Source: Helicobacter cinaedi CCUG 18818 = ATCC BAA-847 (GTDB lineage Bacteria; Campylobacterota; Campylobacteria; Campylobacterales; Helicobacteraceae). From it: DNA of 64,000 nucleotides. The position numbers were made by a program, and so were the translations under genes. The notes beneath the pieces are model-generated. The model did not search any database. It saw nothing but the letters and a program-made list of their open reading frames with translations, and had not been told where the DNA came from. The DNA lies in NCBI RefSeq assembly GCF_000155475.1, contig NZ_DS990392.1, positions 551,053-615,052 of the forward strand, given 5' to 3'. Positions 7,872 to 17,808 of the stretch are shown piece after piece. Within the stretch, counting starts at the first letter, position 1. Every line of letters begins with the position of its first letter.

Positions 7872-9128
7872 TCAAAATGCCAATTTCATACCTAGATTCA
7901 CATTTGTCATATGTGGATAGTATAACTGTGAGCCACCGTGTGTGTTAAGGACATTCACAATACCACTAAAATGCTCTGTAAATCCAAAATCAAGTAGAAA
8001 ATTTACTTCATTCACCCTATCATAAGGCTTTAGTGGATCATTTATCATAGACATTCCCCTAAACTTCGTGCTACCATACACCACCGCAAAACTCACTCTA
8101 TCAATGGCAAACATCACCTTGCCATACCATACATTCGAATCTACGCCTTCAAGCAGGGCTCTCCCGCCCCACATAAAAAATGGACTGACACTATTACCAA
8201 GCGTATTGAGAGACCCCCAGCCGACATTACTTCCACTGCCGATATAGCCTCCGCTCACTTCTGCCATATCTTTCACGCCTACATAAACCTTCACATCTGT
8301 GTTGTAGCCATTGCCCTCTTTGCCTTTTTGCACACCATAGGTTTGCTCAAAGCTCGTGGCAAAATGTCCGCTCAAACCGATATAAGACTTTGAAGCCTCA
8401 TATCGTGCAGAGGCTTTCACACCTGTGGCATAAAACATACTTGGATTAGCAATACCATAAAATTTCACACTCATCACTTCGCCAATATGATATTTGAAGC
8501 TCATTTGTGTCAGCCCAAGGCTATTGTGCGGATTCACATCATAAAAGCCTGTCATTTTATTATACTGCACATAGCCACTATTTTTTACCCACAAGCCCTC
8601 AATCAGTGCATTTGGCAAGGAGCGATTCCGCAGCCACACACCATCTACAAGCCTATCTGCCCATTCAGAATCTGCAAAAATACGCCCAGCCTTAATACTC
8701 GTATTTCCATCAAAATATTCTACATAGCTTTGCCCTAGCATCGTGCGATCATTCATATAAAAATCCCTAGAAGCATCGCCCTTGCCATAGCGATTTGGAT
8801 TATTCGTTAAATTCTCAGCTCCCCAGATAGAATCTGTATCATTTTCATACGCCACACCCACTGCCCTAAAGCTCACCGCCACACGCAAATACTTATAAAA
8901 CGCCGAGTGGTAGGCTAAGCCCACACTGCCTACCATATAGCCAGATTCACTAAAATCATTTTTGCCTTTATTGTTGCCTTGATTTTTTGTGCCATTTGTG
9001 TAATTGCCATATAGGGTAATATCACCGCTTGAGATTCCATTTTCTAAGGCTTCATCAATACTATCATATCCCCACGCATACCCCCATACACTTCCGCAAA
9101 GCATTACGCTTAAAACTATTTTTTTCAT
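7872..9128 (-). CDS. Outer membrane beta-barrel protein (Campylobacterales Opr/OprD-like porin family)
   Basis: 418 aa with an N-terminal signal peptide (MKKIVLSVMLCGSVWGYAWG). The mature protein is dominated by alternating amphipathic strands and ends in the aromatic Phe (LGMKLAF) expected of BAM substrates. Segments such as SIKAGRIFADSEWADRLVDGVWLRN, followed by LIEGLWVKN, match the OprD-like specific-porin families annotated in Helicobacter and Campylobacter as outer membrane family proteins. It probably forms a small-solute channel; substrate unknown. The sulfatase-like gene starts 23 bases downstream on the same strand, so the two may share a transcript. Confidence 0.8.
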   Translation of the reverse strand: MKKIVLSVMLCGSVWGYAWGYDSIDEALENGISSGDITLYGNYTNGTKNQGNNKGKNDFSESGYMVGSVGLAYHSAFYKYLRVAVSFRAVGVAYENDTDSIWGAENLTNNPNRYGKGDASRDFYMNDRTMLGQSYVEYFDGNTSIKAGRIFADSEWADRLVDGVWLRNRSLPNALIEGLWVKNSGYVQYNKMTGFYDVNPHNSLGLTQMSFKYHIGEVMSVKFYGIANPSMFYATGVKASARYEASKSYIGLSGHFATSFEQTYGVQKGKEGNGYNTDVKVYVGVKDMAEVSGGYIGSGSNVGWGSLNTLGNSVSPFFMWGGRALLEGVDSNVWYGKVMFAIDRVSFAVVYGSTKFRGMSMINDPLKPYDRVNEVNFLLDFGFTEHFSGIVNVLNTHGGSQLYYPHMTNVNLGMKLAF

Positions 9129-9135
9129 ATTTTTC

Positions 9136-9963
9136 CTATATCCACAGATTATCTAACAAACGCGTTTTGCCAACTTTGAGTGCGATTAAAAAAATACTTT
9201 TTTGCTTTTCTATCATTGCAATGGGTTTAAGCTCTCTATTAAAAAAATCCGCATAAAAAAGTGTAGTTTCACTCTGTGTTAAAGATTCTAATGCAAGGGT
9301 TTTAAGCTTATCCACTTTTACTTCGCCATTGTCAATTTCCTTTTTCACTAAAGCAATCGTGCGTGGGATACATAGAGCAGTCTCTCGCTCCTTTTGGCTC
9401 AAATAAATATTGCGTGAGCTTAGAGCCAAGCCATCATCATCGCGCATAATCTCACAAGGCACAATCTCAAGATTCAAAAACAAATCTCGCACCATTTTTT
9501 GTAAAATCAGCACCTGTTGTGCGTCCTTTTGCCCAAAATACGCCCTATAAGGCTGAACCAACATAAAAAGCTTTAGCACCACAGCAATAACCCCAGCAAA
9601 ATGTGTCGGTCTATCAAAGCCCTCTAAAATATAGCCCATATTTTTTGGGGGATTAAAAGTAATTTCATCTGTGCTATACATATCTTCCACACTTGGGGTA
9701 AATACCGCACTCACCCCTGCTTTTTTACATAATGCCAAGTCAGCTTCCAAAGTGCGAGGGTAGCTCCCAAAGTCTTCATTCTCCCCAAATTGCGTAGGAT
9801 TCACAAAGATAGATATGATTGTATGCTTATTTTCCTGTAATGACTTTTCAATCAAGCTTAAATGCCCTTTATGCAATGCCCCCATAGTCGCCACAAAGCC
9901 TACACTACCCTCTAGCCTACTGCGAAACTCCCGCAAAGACCGCCTATCTCTACATACTTCCAT
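9136..9963 (-). CDS. panC: Pantothenate synthetase
   Basis: Catalyses ATP-dependent condensation of pantoate and beta-alanine, the last step to pantothenate (CoA precursor). Family signatures: [16 protein letters not shown] with the HIGH-like nucleotide motif, [41 protein letters not shown], and [11 protein letters not shown] with the KMSKS-like loop. Length 275 aa is normal and the C-terminus ([11 protein letters not shown]) matches H. pylori PanC. Its ATG lies inside the end of pyrF (14-base overlap), so translation is probably coupled; it is the last gene of the minus-strand block that begins with the carbonic anhydrase. Confidence 0.96.
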   Translation of the reverse strand: MEVCRDRRSLREFRSRLEGSVGFVATMGALHKGHLSLIEKSLQENKHTIISIFVNPTQFGENEDFGSYPRTLEADLALCKKAGVSAVFTPSVEDMYSTDEITFNPPKNMGYILEGFDRPTHFAGVIAVVLKLFMLVQPYRAYFGQKDAQQVLILQKMVRDLFLNLEIVPCEIMRDDDGLALSSRNIYLSQKERETALCIPRTIALVKKEIDNGEVKVDKLKTLALESLTQSETTLFYADFFNRELKPIAMIEKQKSIFLIALKVGKTRLLDNLWI

Positions 9964-10657
9964 TCATCGCCTTTAAAATATCTTGCACCACTTCTATGGG
10001 CTTATCTGCCTTATAAATAGGGCGTCCAATCACGGCAAGATCACTTTTGCAATCTAACGCATCACGCAAGGTCGCCACACGCTTTTGATCCCCCACATTT
10101 TCCCCGAATGGACGGATTGCTGGTGTGATAGTAAGAAAGCTAGAATCTGTGCGTTGCTTAATAGCTAAACTTTCATAAGTAGAACACACCACACCATCAA
10201 TCCCCGCCTTGTAGGCTAAACTCGCAAGTTTAAGTGTATGAGAAAATACAGGGGCATTATACACTTCCATAAATTCATCATCATCAAAGCTTGTCAAAGC
10301 ACTCACACCAATAATAAGGGGCATTTGATACTTTTCTTTTAATCTAGCGATTTCTTTCATAGCTCTTAACCCACAGCTTGTATGGATTGTCAGCATATCA
10401 ACGCCAAGCTTTTGGACTTCAATAATCGCATCAAGCATTGTATTTGGAATATCATAGAGTTTCAAATCTAAAAAGATTTTATACGCACCATATTTTTTAA
10501 TAGATTCTAATCCGCTCACACCATCACGAATAAAGCTCCTTAGCCCAATTTTGAGCCAAATATCTTGCTTTTGCGATGATGAAAGGGTGCGTAAAGATTC
10601 TAATAAGCAAAGGTTTTCTTGCAAATTTTCATTATCAAGGGCAATACAGAGCTTCAT
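9950..10657 (-). CDS. pyrF: Orotidine 5'-phosphate decarboxylase
   Basis: Final step of de novo UMP synthesis. The catalytic [11 protein letters not shown] motif (Asp-Lys-x-x-Asp) is present around residue 65, with DGVVCSTYE and [20 protein letters not shown] phosphate-binding segments and a closing [12 protein letters not shown]. 235 aa is typical of the short bacterial form. The start overlaps the end of nusB by four bases (ATGA) and the 3' end overlaps panC. Confidence 0.96.
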   Translation of the reverse strand: MKLCIALDNENLQENLCLLESLRTLSSSQKQDIWLKIGLRSFIRDGVSGLESIKKYGAYKIFLDLKLYDIPNTMLDAIIEVQKLGVDMLTIHTSCGLRAMKEIARLKEKYQMPLIIGVSALTSFDDDEFMEVYNAPVFSHTLKLASLAYKAGIDGVVCSTYESLAIKQRTDSSFLTITPAIRPFGENVGDQKRVATLRDALDCKSDLAVIGRPIYKADKPIEVVQDILKAMNGSM

Positions 10658-11151
10658 TTATCTCTGCCTTTATCTTTATTTGCATTTTGTGAGAGAGAAT
10701 CTAAACTTGTAAATTCTATTTTAGAATCTTGTGCTTCCTTGCTCATTTGCCTATGAGCCTTACTCAACGCATCAAGCACACCATTTAAAAAACGTGGCGT
10801 ATTATCCTCCCCACCATACATCTTGCCAAGCTCAATAGCTTCATTAATCACCACAGGAGAATCTGTATCCGTATAGAGAATCTCATACGCCCCAAGTCGC
10901 AGCACTGCCTTTTCCATTCCCCCAAGCCTAGAGAAATCCCACTCCTTAAGATAAGGGATAATCGCTTCATCAATGCTTTGTAGATTTGTAATCGCACCTT
11001 GCAAAAGCAAAAATGCAAAATCTTGTTGTTTATTTTTAATCTTTTTCTCTTCAAACATAGAACGCGCAATGTCTAAAATATCCTTATTCCCCAAGTCATA
11101 GGCATACAGCATTCCAATAACCGCCTCTCGTGCCTGCGTGCGAGTAGCCAT
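10654..11151 (-). CDS. nusB: Transcription antitermination factor NusB
   Basis: NusB binds boxA RNA with NusE in antitermination complexes, mainly on rRNA operons. The protein begins with the usual RTQAREAVIGMLYAYDLGN helix and carries the conserved AVLRLGAYEILYTDTDSPVVINEAIELGK and FLNGVLDALSK segments. At 165 aa it is longer than the H. pylori protein because of a polar Ser/Asp/Lys-rich C-terminal tail. Located five bases after ribH and overlapping pyrF by four bases, as in the compact H. pylori arrangement of the same genes. Confidence 0.95.
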   Translation of the reverse strand: MATRTQAREAVIGMLYAYDLGNKDILDIARSMFEEKKIKNKQQDFAFLLLQGAITNLQSIDEAIIPYLKEWDFSRLGGMEKAVLRLGAYEILYTDTDSPVVINEAIELGKMYGGEDNTPRFLNGVLDALSKAHRQMSKEAQDSKIEFTSLDSLSQNANKDKGRDK

Positions 11152-11156
11152 AAGTC

Positions 11157-11627
11157 TTAAGCCCCGATTTTTCTATACAGATTCACAAGCTCAATAAGCC
11201 CTGCCATAGATTCAAAGCCTTTATTTCCTGCCTTTGTCCCCGCTCGTTCAATAGCTTGCTCAATGCTATCTGTGGTCAAAACACCAAAGGTTACAGGTGC
11301 GCCATATTTAAGCGTAACATTAGCAATGCCCTTTGTCGCTTCAGCAGAGACATAATCAAAATGTGGTGTTGATCCGCGAATCACCGCACCAAGACAGCAG
11401 ATTCCATCATATTCACCTTGAGAAAGCACTTTTTGTAACGCAAATGGAATCTCATACGCTCCGGGCACAAGGATTAAATCAAGTAAATCATCTCTGCCTC
11501 CGTGTCGTAAAAAGCAGTCCTTTGCCCCCTCAACAAGCCTATCGGTAATAAGATGATTGAATCTAGAGCTGATAATGGCGATTTTTTCACTCCCCATAAG
11601 TTGTAGTTTGCCCTCTATCACATTCAT
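11157..11627 (-). CDS. ribH: 6,7-dimethyl-8-ribityllumazine synthase
   Basis: Penultimate step of riboflavin synthesis, forming the lumazine from the ribityl-pyrimidine and dihydroxybutanone phosphate; usually an icosahedral or smaller oligomer. Conserved segments: [47 protein letters not shown] with the catalytic His, and [23 protein letters not shown]. The ATG at 11627 has AGGAG five bases upstream; a GTG two codons earlier at 11633 would sit on the ribosome site, so I reject it. It overlaps the kdsA 3' end by four bases. Confidence 0.95.
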   Translation of the reverse strand: MNVIEGKLQLMGSEKIAIISSRFNHLITDRLVEGAKDCFLRHGGRDDLLDLILVPGAYEIPFALQKVLSQGEYDGICCLGAVIRGSTPHFDYVSAEATKGIANVTLKYGAPVTFGVLTTDSIEQAIERAGTKAGNKGFESMAGLIELVNLYRKIGA

Positions 11628-12442
11628 TTGCACTCCTTTTGTGTGAGATTAGTAATCTTTTGTAGCTCATCTATGAGCGGAAGCAAGGCATTTGTCTGCA
11701 CCATATTTGGTCCATCACTTAATGCTTCTTTGGGATTGAGATGTGTCTCCATAAAAAAGCCATCAACGCCAACTGCCGCAGCCGCCCTAGCAAGATAAGG
11801 CACAAATGAGCTATCGCCACCACTTTTGCCACCAGCTGCCCCGGGCATTTGCACACTATGTGTCGCATCAAAAATCACCGGTGCAAAAGAACGCATAATC
11901 ACTAATGAACGCATATCTACCACAAGATTCCCATAGCCAAAGCTGCTGCCCCGCTCTGTGAGCCAAATTCTATATTCCTTTGCTTGTTCATAAGTCGCCT
12001 GTGAGCCTCCACGCGTTTTGATGGCTTTTAGCACACTATGTTGCATATCCGCAGGATTCATAAACTGCCCTTTTTTGATATTCACAATACAATCCGTCTT
12101 TGCAACCGCTACAATCAAATCCGTCTGCCGACACAAAAACGCTGGAATCTGTATAATATCCGCCACTTCAGCAATCGCACCTGCTTGATAACTCTCGTGT
12201 ATATCTGTAAGAATCTTATAACCAAATTTAGTTTTAATCTCTTGCAACATCGCCAATCCCTTTTCTAAGCCCGGTCCGCGATAAGATTCTAAACTCGTGC
12301 GGTTTGCCTTATCAAAACTCGCTTTGAAATAAAAGTCAATCTGTGGATTCTCCGCTAAAGGCTTTAAGGCTTCAGCTACGGCATTTAGCCCCTCAATGCT
12401 TTCAATCACGCAAGGTCCGCTCATTATTATCATACGCTCCAT
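11624..12442 (-). CDS. kdsA: 3-deoxy-D-manno-octulosonate 8-phosphate synthase
   Basis: Condenses PEP with arabinose 5-phosphate to Kdo-8-phosphate, feeding the LPS inner core. Motifs: SGPCVIES at the N-terminus, [66 protein letters not shown] and [15 protein letters not shown]. Length 272 aa is standard. The ATG overlaps the carbonic anhydrase stop (TAATG), with AGGAG about eight bases upstream, implying coupled translation. Confidence 0.96.
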   Translation of the reverse strand: MERMIIMSGPCVIESIEGLNAVAEALKPLAENPQIDFYFKASFDKANRTSLESYRGPGLEKGLAMLQEIKTKFGYKILTDIHESYQAGAIAEVADIIQIPAFLCRQTDLIVAVAKTDCIVNIKKGQFMNPADMQHSVLKAIKTRGGSQATYEQAKEYRIWLTERGSSFGYGNLVVDMRSLVIMRSFAPVIFDATHSVQMPGAAGGKSGGDSSFVPYLARAAAAVGVDGFFMETHLNPKEALSDGPNMVQTNALLPLIDELQKITNLTQKECK

Positions 12443-13098
12443 TATACGCTCTCCTTTTTAATTTGATTTATTGTCTTAAACTCTCGCTTTATCATATTGT
12501 AGTTTAGAATCTCACCTGTTTCTATGATGTAATACCACCCATACACATTTAAATCCCCCCTATCAAACCGCTCCTCCACAAAAGGATAAGTCATTAGATT
12601 CTCAAGCTGATGTTCTATATTCATCTGCTCCATAAGCCAAGTGCGTTTTGCTTTGGAATTTGGCTTTAGGGCATCTACCTTTTGTTTTACCGGCTCTAAA
12701 AGCTCTATCCATTTTTGGACATAGGGTGCATTCTCAAGCTTTTCTAGTGGCTCATAAATCGCCGAACAAGCCCCACAATCACTATGTCCGCAAATAATGA
12801 CATTCTTAATACCCAAAATCACCAAAGCATATTCTATGGCGGAAGTCGTTGCTAAATACCCATCGCGTATGCCTTTGTTTTTCCCCAAATATGGTGGCAC
12901 AAGATTCCCCATATTGCGTATGACGAATAAATCCCCGGGTAAAGAGTTTGTTATCAAATTTGGCACAACGCGTGAATCTGTGCAGGTGATAAGAAGCGTA
13001 TGTGGCTCTTGGTGTTTTTTAAGGCTCTCATACAGCTCTTTATGCTCGTTGAAATCCTCCTCTCTAAACTTCACCGCCCCTTGAAACAGCTCCTTCAT
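12442..13098 (-). CDS. cynT: Beta-class carbonic anhydrase
   Basis: Interconverts CO2 and bicarbonate. Zinc ligands are visible: Cys39 in CTDSRVVP, and His105 and Cys108 in GHSDCGAC; the Asp-Arg dyad (Asp41, Arg43) is intact. The [11 protein letters not shown] segment is also diagnostic. 218 aa is normal for the plant-type beta class. It is the first gene of the minus-strand biosynthetic block ending at panC. H. pylori carries the corresponding gene beside kdsA. The start has AGGAG close upstream. The symbol used varies among genomes (cynT, can, icfA). Confidence 0.93.
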   Translation of the reverse strand: MKELFQGAVKFREEDFNEHKELYESLKKHQEPHTLLITCTDSRVVPNLITNSLPGDLFVIRNMGNLVPPYLGKNKGIRDGYLATTSAIEYALVILGIKNVIICGHSDCGACSAIYEPLEKLENAPYVQKWIELLEPVKQKVDALKPNSKAKRTWLMEQMNIEHQLENLMTYPFVEERFDRGDLNVYGWYYIIETGEILNYNMIKREFKTINQIKKESV

Positions 13099-13246
13099 TC
13101 CACTCCTTTAGCATTACACTCTTCACGCCTAGCCTTAATAAACACTTAGCGTTGGCTAGATTCTGTAAAAAAAATTATGGCATTATATCAAACTAAAATA
13201 ATCACAATGCAATTTGATTTGATAACTTTAATTTAAGGGAGCAAAA

Positions 13247-13933
13247 ATGGGCGAGATACTTGGTAGCATTATAGGCGGTATTGTTGAGATTGTAGGCACA
13301 CTTGGATATGTTGGGATTTTCCTTATGATGTTTTTAGAATCTAGCTTCTTTCCCTTCCCCTCCGAAGTGGTGATGATACCTGCTGGATATTTAGTCTATA
13401 CAGGCGAGATGAATGCTATTATCGTTGTGCTATGCGGGATTTTAGGCTCTTTAGCTGGGGCATTATTTAACTACTACTTGGCATTAAAATTTGGGAGAGA
13501 TTTTCTTATCCGCTATGGCAAATACTTCTTTTTCACTGAATCTACTATGCAGAAAATGGAAGATTTTTTCACAAAGCACGGACCTATCAGCACATTTATA
13601 GGGCGATTGATCACGGTTGTTAGGCAATATATCTCTTTGCCCGCTGGACTAGCCAAAATGAATCTAGCAAAATTTTGCCTTTATACTTCGCTTGGTGCGG
13701 GTATTTGGGTGATTATCCTAACCATCATCGGCTATTATGCTGGGGTGCTTTTTGACACAGGCATAAGTGTAGATTCTATTATCCACGCCTTTACTTCACG
13801 CACACCAAGCCCACAAGAGCTAGAGCTTAAAGGGCTTGTCAAACAAGCAGGACTTTACACGCTAGGCTTTGTAATTATCTGTGGAGGCGGATATTTGCTT
13901 TATTGGCGTTTGAAAAAGAAAAATCACTTATGA
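13247..13933 (+). CDS. DedA/SNARE-associated family membrane protein
   Basis: 228 aa with four to five hydrophobic helices and the DedA signature: a [22 protein letters not shown] segment with the conserved Glu and Pro-Ser-Glu, and the [20 protein letters not shown] segment containing the key Arg residues. DedA proteins in bacteria are linked to polyprenyl-phosphate or phospholipid translocation and membrane homeostasis; the substrate of this copy is not predictable. GGGAGC lies just before the ATG. It is divergent from the carbonic anhydrase operon and is followed after 70 bases by ribA. Confidence 0.88.
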   Translation: MGEILGSIIGGIVEIVGTLGYVGIFLMMFLESSFFPFPSEVVMIPAGYLVYTGEMNAIIVVLCGILGSLAGALFNYYLALKFGRDFLIRYGKYFFFTESTMQKMEDFFTKHGPISTFIGRLITVVRQYISLPAGLAKMNLAKFCLYTSLGAGIWVIILTIIGYYAGVLFDTGISVDSIIHAFTSRTPSPQELELKGLVKQAGLYTLGFVIICGGGYLLYWRLKKKNHL

Positions 13934-14003
13934 TTAATCAAAACATTTTAGAATCGCTCTTTCAAATTCACCTATCTTACACAAGATCAAAAAAGGATAA
14001 TAA

Positions 14004-14591
14004 ATGATGAAATATGATATTTCCAATCAAGCTAAGCTCCCAACGCGTTTTGGGGATTTTCTCACAATCAGTTTTCGCGAGTATCTTGCAGATTCTACAA
14101 CAAAAGAACATCTTATCGTTTTTACACAGAATCTTAGCAAAACTCCCCTAGTGAGAATCCACTCCGAATGCCTAACTGGCGATGTCTTTGGCTCACAAAA
14201 ATGCGATTGTGGTAATGAATTAGCTTTAGCAATGGAGAAAATCGCTCAAAGTGAAGAGGGCGGTGTGCTGATTTACTTGCGACAGGAAGGGCGAGGGATA
14301 GGGCTATTCAATAAGATTAATGCTTACGCTTTGCAAGATATGGGCTATGACACAGTGGAGGCAAATCAAAAGCTTGGCTTTGAAGGCGATATGCGAAGCT
14401 ATGAGATTGTAGGCGAGATTTTTAAGCATTTTAACATTACAGAGATTAATCTTCTTACCAACAATCCACGCAAGATTCACGCCTTAGAGCCTTATGCAAA
14501 GGTTGTGCGGCATAGCATTATCACCCCTTGCAATCCCCACAACAAAGCCTACCTTGAAGTTAAAAAGCAAAAGCTTGGACATCTACTCTAA
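14004..14591 (+). CDS. ribA: GTP cyclohydrolase II
   Basis: First committed step of riboflavin synthesis from GTP. The zinc-binding cysteines ([17 protein letters not shown]) and the catalytic [22 protein letters not shown] stretch are intact, and [10 protein letters not shown] closes the active site. 195 aa means a stand-alone RibA domain without a fused RibB. AAGGA lies before tandem ATGs at 14004 and 14007; either could be used. moeA follows after 12 bases, so ribA leads into the molybdenum-cofactor cluster; H. pylori also keeps ribA beside moa genes. Confidence 0.95.
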   Translation: MMKYDISNQAKLPTRFGDFLTISFREYLADSTTKEHLIVFTQNLSKTPLVRIHSECLTGDVFGSQKCDCGNELALAMEKIAQSEEGGVLIYLRQEGRGIGLFNKINAYALQDMGYDTVEANQKLGFEGDMRSYEIVGEIFKHFNITEINLLTNNPRKIHALEPYAKVVRHSIITPCNPHNKAYLEVKKQKLGHLL

Positions 14592-14603
14592 GGATTATAG
14601 AAA

Positions 14604-15857
14604 ATGGCAAACTATCCTAAACTTATTAGCTACAAAGAAGCCTTGCATATCCTAGATTCAATCCCCATAGAGCCGCTTGGCACACAGCAAGTGCATTTTA
14701 AAAATGCCCTAAATAGAATCTTAGCCCAAGATGTACAAGCCCCTTGCAATGTCCCAGCCTACCCTACCGCTGCGATGGACGGCTATGCGATGATGTTTGA
14801 GGATTTAGAGCTACTCTCCAAGCAAGGACTTACTATCCTGCCACCAAATAAAGCTGGGAATCCCACCCGCCCAACGCTCCAAAAAGCCCACGCGATAAAG
14901 ACTTTCACCGGATCTGTAATGCCACTTAATGCTGATACGCTTATCATTGTGGAGTATATCACGCTTGAAAATAATAAGATATTTTTAAATGCCCCGCTAG
15001 ATTCTATCCGCAAATCCCAATGGATACGCCAAGTTGGCGATAATTATAAAGAGGGCGAGATTCTGCTCCGTCAGGGCGATAAAATCGGTGCATTTGAAGT
15101 AGGCTTGTTAGCAGAGCTTAATCAAAGCTTTGTGCAAGTGTATCAAAAGGCAAAGGTTGGAATCTTATGCGTGGGCGATGAAATCATTGAAGTGGGGCAA
15201 GATAGCCCACATCACAATGTTGTGCGAAGTGTCAATACACATCTTTTAGAATCTCTGCTTTTACAAATGGGGCAAGAGCCTATCATTTATCCCATCATCA
15301 AAGATGATAAAGAGATGATAAAAACTGCTTACATTCAAGCGTTAAAGGAATGCGATATGCTCCTTACCACCGGCGGTATGAGTGCTGGGGATTATGACTA
15401 CACACAAGAGATAATGCAGGAATTGAGCCAGATTCACTTTAAAGGCGTGAGATTGAAGCCGGGCAAACCTGTTGCCTTTGGTGTGGCTAATAAAACGCTG
15501 ATTCTAGGACTACCGGGCTTTCCAAATTCCTCTGCGGTAACTTTTTTGCTTTTTGGCACCACCTTACTTGCTCGTTTGCAAAATAGAATCCACAAGCCCC
15601 CACATATTGAAGCAACATTTGAAGCGACTTTGCTTGAAGAGTGCAAACGCAGTGATTCCAGATTAGAATTTCGTGCGTGTGAAGTGTTCTCACATAATGG
15701 CAAACTCAGTGTGAGTTTTGCAAAGAAAAAATCCCTGCAAAGCTCAATGGTGAATAATCTTACCCACAACACTGCCCTTGCGATTTTAGAAGAAAATGGC
15801 AGTGATTTACCCAAAGGTGCAGTGGTGCAAGTGATGTTTCTTCATCATCTTATATAG
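14604..15857 (+). CDS. moeA: Molybdopterin molybdenumtransferase
   Basis: Inserts molybdate into adenylylated molybdopterin at the end of Moco synthesis. Conserved features: PAYPTAAMDGYAM, KTFTGSVMPLNADT, the MogA-like core TTGGMSAGDYDYT, and VRLKPGKPVAFG followed by LGLPGFPNSSAVTF. 417 aa covers all four MoeA domains. It is the first of six consecutive Moco genes (moeA, moaD, moaE, mobB, mog, moaC), all plus strand with short gaps or overlaps, so probably one operon. Confidence 0.95.
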   Translation: MANYPKLISYKEALHILDSIPIEPLGTQQVHFKNALNRILAQDVQAPCNVPAYPTAAMDGYAMMFEDLELLSKQGLTILPPNKAGNPTRPTLQKAHAIKTFTGSVMPLNADTLIIVEYITLENNKIFLNAPLDSIRKSQWIRQVGDNYKEGEILLRQGDKIGAFEVGLLAELNQSFVQVYQKAKVGILCVGDEIIEVGQDSPHHNVVRSVNTHLLESLLLQMGQEPIIYPIIKDDKEMIKTAYIQALKECDMLLTTGGMSAGDYDYTQEIMQELSQIHFKGVRLKPGKPVAFGVANKTLILGLPGFPNSSAVTFLLFGTTLLARLQNRIHKPPHIEATFEATLLEECKRSDSRLEFRACEVFSHNGKLSVSFAKKKSLQSSMVNNLTHNTALAILEENGSDLPKGAVVQVMFLHHLI

Positions 15858-15894
15858 AATCTTGTGTAAAATCCCAAGCAAAAGGAGTGTTTAT

Positions 15895-16119
15895 ATGGTA
15901 AAAGTTGAATTTTTGGGACCGATGAGCCATATCCCCCCTGTTGAGCTAGAAGCAAACACATTACAAGAGTTAAAAGAGATTTTAAGTAAAGATTCTGCTC
16001 TGCAACAATGGCTTGCAATAAGTGCAGTGGCGGTTAATGATGAGATTATTGAATCTCTATCCCACCCATTGTGTGATGGCGATAGAATAGCTTTGCTCCC
16101 TCCAGTGTGTGGTGGATAA
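15895..16119 (+). CDS. moaD: Molybdopterin synthase small subunit
   Basis: A ubiquitin-like sulfur carrier that donates the dithiolene sulfurs as a C-terminal thiocarboxylate. 74 aa beginning MVKVEFLGPM and ending in the required Gly-Gly (PPVCGG). I use the ATG at 15895 because AAAGGAG sits about eight bases upstream; an in-frame TTG at 15862 without a ribosome site would add 11 residues. The stop codon overlaps the start of moaE (TAATG). Confidence 0.93.
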   Translation: MVKVEFLGPMSHIPPVELEANTLQELKEILSKDSALQQWLAISAVAVNDEIIESLSHPLCDGDRIALLPPVCGG

Positions 16120-16727
16120 TGCTAAGTTTATATCACGGAGCATTGCCAACAGGTGAGCTTTACACACAATGGGAAGCTCTAGCTCAAAGCAAAAATTGCG
16201 GAGCAGTAAGCATTTTTAGTGGTATCGTGCGAAAAGAGCAACATCTAAAATCTCAAAACCCCAAAACGCCGACTGCGGAAATATTTTTAGATAATTTCAA
16301 GGGTTGTGCCGATTCTTGTGCGAGAAGCTACCTAAGCGGTAGTGCCGATGCGCAAGAAGCAAACTCCCTTGAAATTGCTGAAAAGATGACGCAGTTTCTA
16401 GATTCTAGTGATATAGAAGCCCTTAGCTTTGATATTTATAAACCCTTACTAGAGAAATGGTTTCACTCGTGGCAGGAAAAAGCCCATAATATGGGGGCTT
16501 ATGTGTGTATGGCTCACAGCATAGGCGATGTGCCTTGTGGGAAAAGCTCTTTTATGTGTGGCATTATCTCATCTCATCGCAAGGTAGCTCTTAGTCTGTA
16601 TGCGGAGCTGATAGAGGATTTTAAGGCTAATGCACCCATTTGGAAATATGATGTTATCAATCACAAAAGAATCTATGCCAAAGAGAGAAGCAAAGCCCTC
16701 AAAGGAAGTGGAATCTTATGCAGGTAG
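16119..16727 (+). CDS. moaE: Molybdopterin synthase large subunit, with an internal insert
   Basis: The catalytic subunit that converts precursor Z to molybdopterin with MoaD. Core motifs are present: GAVSIFSGIVRKE, ALSFDIYKPLLEKW, AHSIGDVPCGKSSFMCGIISSHRKVAL and the catalytic Lys region PIWKYDVIN. At 202 aa it is about 50 residues longer than usual; the extra part (roughly residues 48-98, polar, with Cys-x3-Cys) sits between the first strand and the ALSFDIY segment. The ATG at 16119 overlaps the moaD stop and is preferred over an upstream GTG at 16107 inside moaD. Confidence 0.92.
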   Translation: MLSLYHGALPTGELYTQWEALAQSKNCGAVSIFSGIVRKEQHLKSQNPKTPTAEIFLDNFKGCADSCARSYLSGSADAQEANSLEIAEKMTQFLDSSDIEALSFDIYKPLLEKWFHSWQEKAHNMGAYVCMAHSIGDVPCGKSSFMCGIISSHRKVALSLYAELIEDFKANAPIWKYDVINHKRIYAKERSKALKGSGILCR

Positions 16728-17269
16728 ATTCTAAGCCCATTATTTTTGCCTTTAGCGGGAAAAGCAATAGTGGCAAGACGACGCTTATTTGTAAATTAAG
16801 TGAGTATTTTAAGGCAAGGGGAGCAAAGGTAGCTATTTTCAAGCACGACCCAAAGGATAAGGCAATTTTTGACACACAGGGTAAGGATTCATATAAATTC
16901 TTTCAAACTGCCGATGCGGTGGCTCTTATCTCGCCTACACGCACTATTTTGCAGACAAAAAATGAAAGCGTAGATTCACAAGATTCTACCGACATTCAAG
17001 CCTTTTATAAAACTATGGAGCTTTTTAAGGATTATGATTTTATTTTTATTGAAGGGCTTAAAACTCTGCCTTTTAAACGCATTGTTGTTGCAAGGGAGGG
17101 TGTAGAATCTACTTATATTCCCTATGCGGACGCTTTTGCCATAGATGAGAGTGTGAGTAATGCTAACATCGTGCCAAGTCATATCCCCACACTCAATCTT
17201 AATGATGTGGCACAAATTGCAAACTTTATTTTACAATCTACAACAAAGGATACACAATGCAAACAATAA
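16718..17269 (+). CDS. mobB: Molybdopterin-guanine dinucleotide biosynthesis adaptor MobB
   Basis: A P-loop GTP-binding partner of MobA in making the MGD cofactor. Walker A is SGKSNSGKTTLICKL at the N-terminus; FKHDPKDK, the GKDSYKF(F)QTADAVALISPTR segment and DFIFIEGLK are family features. 183 aa is normal. The ATG overlaps the moaE end by 10 bases and the 3' end overlaps mog by 13 bases. mobA is not in the window. Confidence 0.9.
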   Translation: MQVDSKPIIFAFSGKSNSGKTTLICKLSEYFKARGAKVAIFKHDPKDKAIFDTQGKDSYKFFQTADAVALISPTRTILQTKNESVDSQDSTDIQAFYKTMELFKDYDFIFIEGLKTLPFKRIVVAREGVESTYIPYADAFAIDESVSNANIVPSHIPTLNLNDVAQIANFILQSTTKDTQCKQ

Positions 17270-17787
17270 AAATCGGTGTGCTTGTCTCAAGCGATAGAGC
17301 CTATCAAGGAATTTACGAAGATGAATCGGGCAAAGCAATACAAGAAGTGCTAAAAAGCTTTATCCTTAATCCTTGCGAGTTTTGCTACCATATCATCGCT
17401 GATGAGCAAAGGCTCATAGAATCTTATCTCAAAGATTTGAGTGATAAGCAGGGTTGTGATTTGATTGTAACCACAGGTGGCACAGGACCCGCAAAACGAG
17501 ATGTAACGCCCGAAGCCACAGAATCGGTATGTCAAAAAATGCTTCCCGGATTTGGTGAGCTTATGCGAAGTGTGAGTTTGCAATATGTCCCCACAGCGAT
17601 TTTATCGCGTCAAAGTGCTGGGATACGCGGAAAGTCTTTAATTATCAATCTCCCGGGCAAACCAAAAAGTATAAAAGAATGCCTTGAAGCAGTCTTTCCT
17701 GCTGTGCCTTACTGCCTTGATTTGATTGAGGCAGGATACATTCACGCAAATGCGGAGAATATCACTATATTCCGCCCAAAAGCCTAA
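17257..17787 (+). CDS. mog: Molybdopterin adenylyltransferase (MogA/MoaB family)
   Basis: Adenylylates molybdopterin before MoeA inserts molybdenum. Motifs: the VSSDRAYQGIYEDESGKAI N-terminus, the TTGGTGPAKRDVTPEAT substrate loop, and LIINLPGKPKSIKECLEAVFPAVPYCLDLI. 176 aa is the usual size. It overlaps mobB and is followed after 21 bases by moaC. H. pylori has moaC, mog, moaE and moaD adjacent to each other, which supports this being the normal Moco cluster of the genus. Confidence 0.94.
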   Translation: MQTIKIGVLVSSDRAYQGIYEDESGKAIQEVLKSFILNPCEFCYHIIADEQRLIESYLKDLSDKQGCDLIVTTGGTGPAKRDVTPEATESVCQKMLPGFGELMRSVSLQYVPTAILSRQSAGIRGKSLIINLPGKPKSIKECLEAVFPAVPYCLDLIEAGYIHANAENITIFRPKA

Positions 17788-17808
17788 AGAGAATACAAAA
17801 GGAATCTT

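Noticed and set aside
7748-7948. 66-codon plus-strand frame across the C12 run
   Set aside because: Opposite to the better-supported minus-strand phase-variable gene and to the end of the outer-membrane protein gene.
15434-15814. 126-codon minus-strand frame
   Set aside because: Antisense to conserved MoeA core; a shadow frame.
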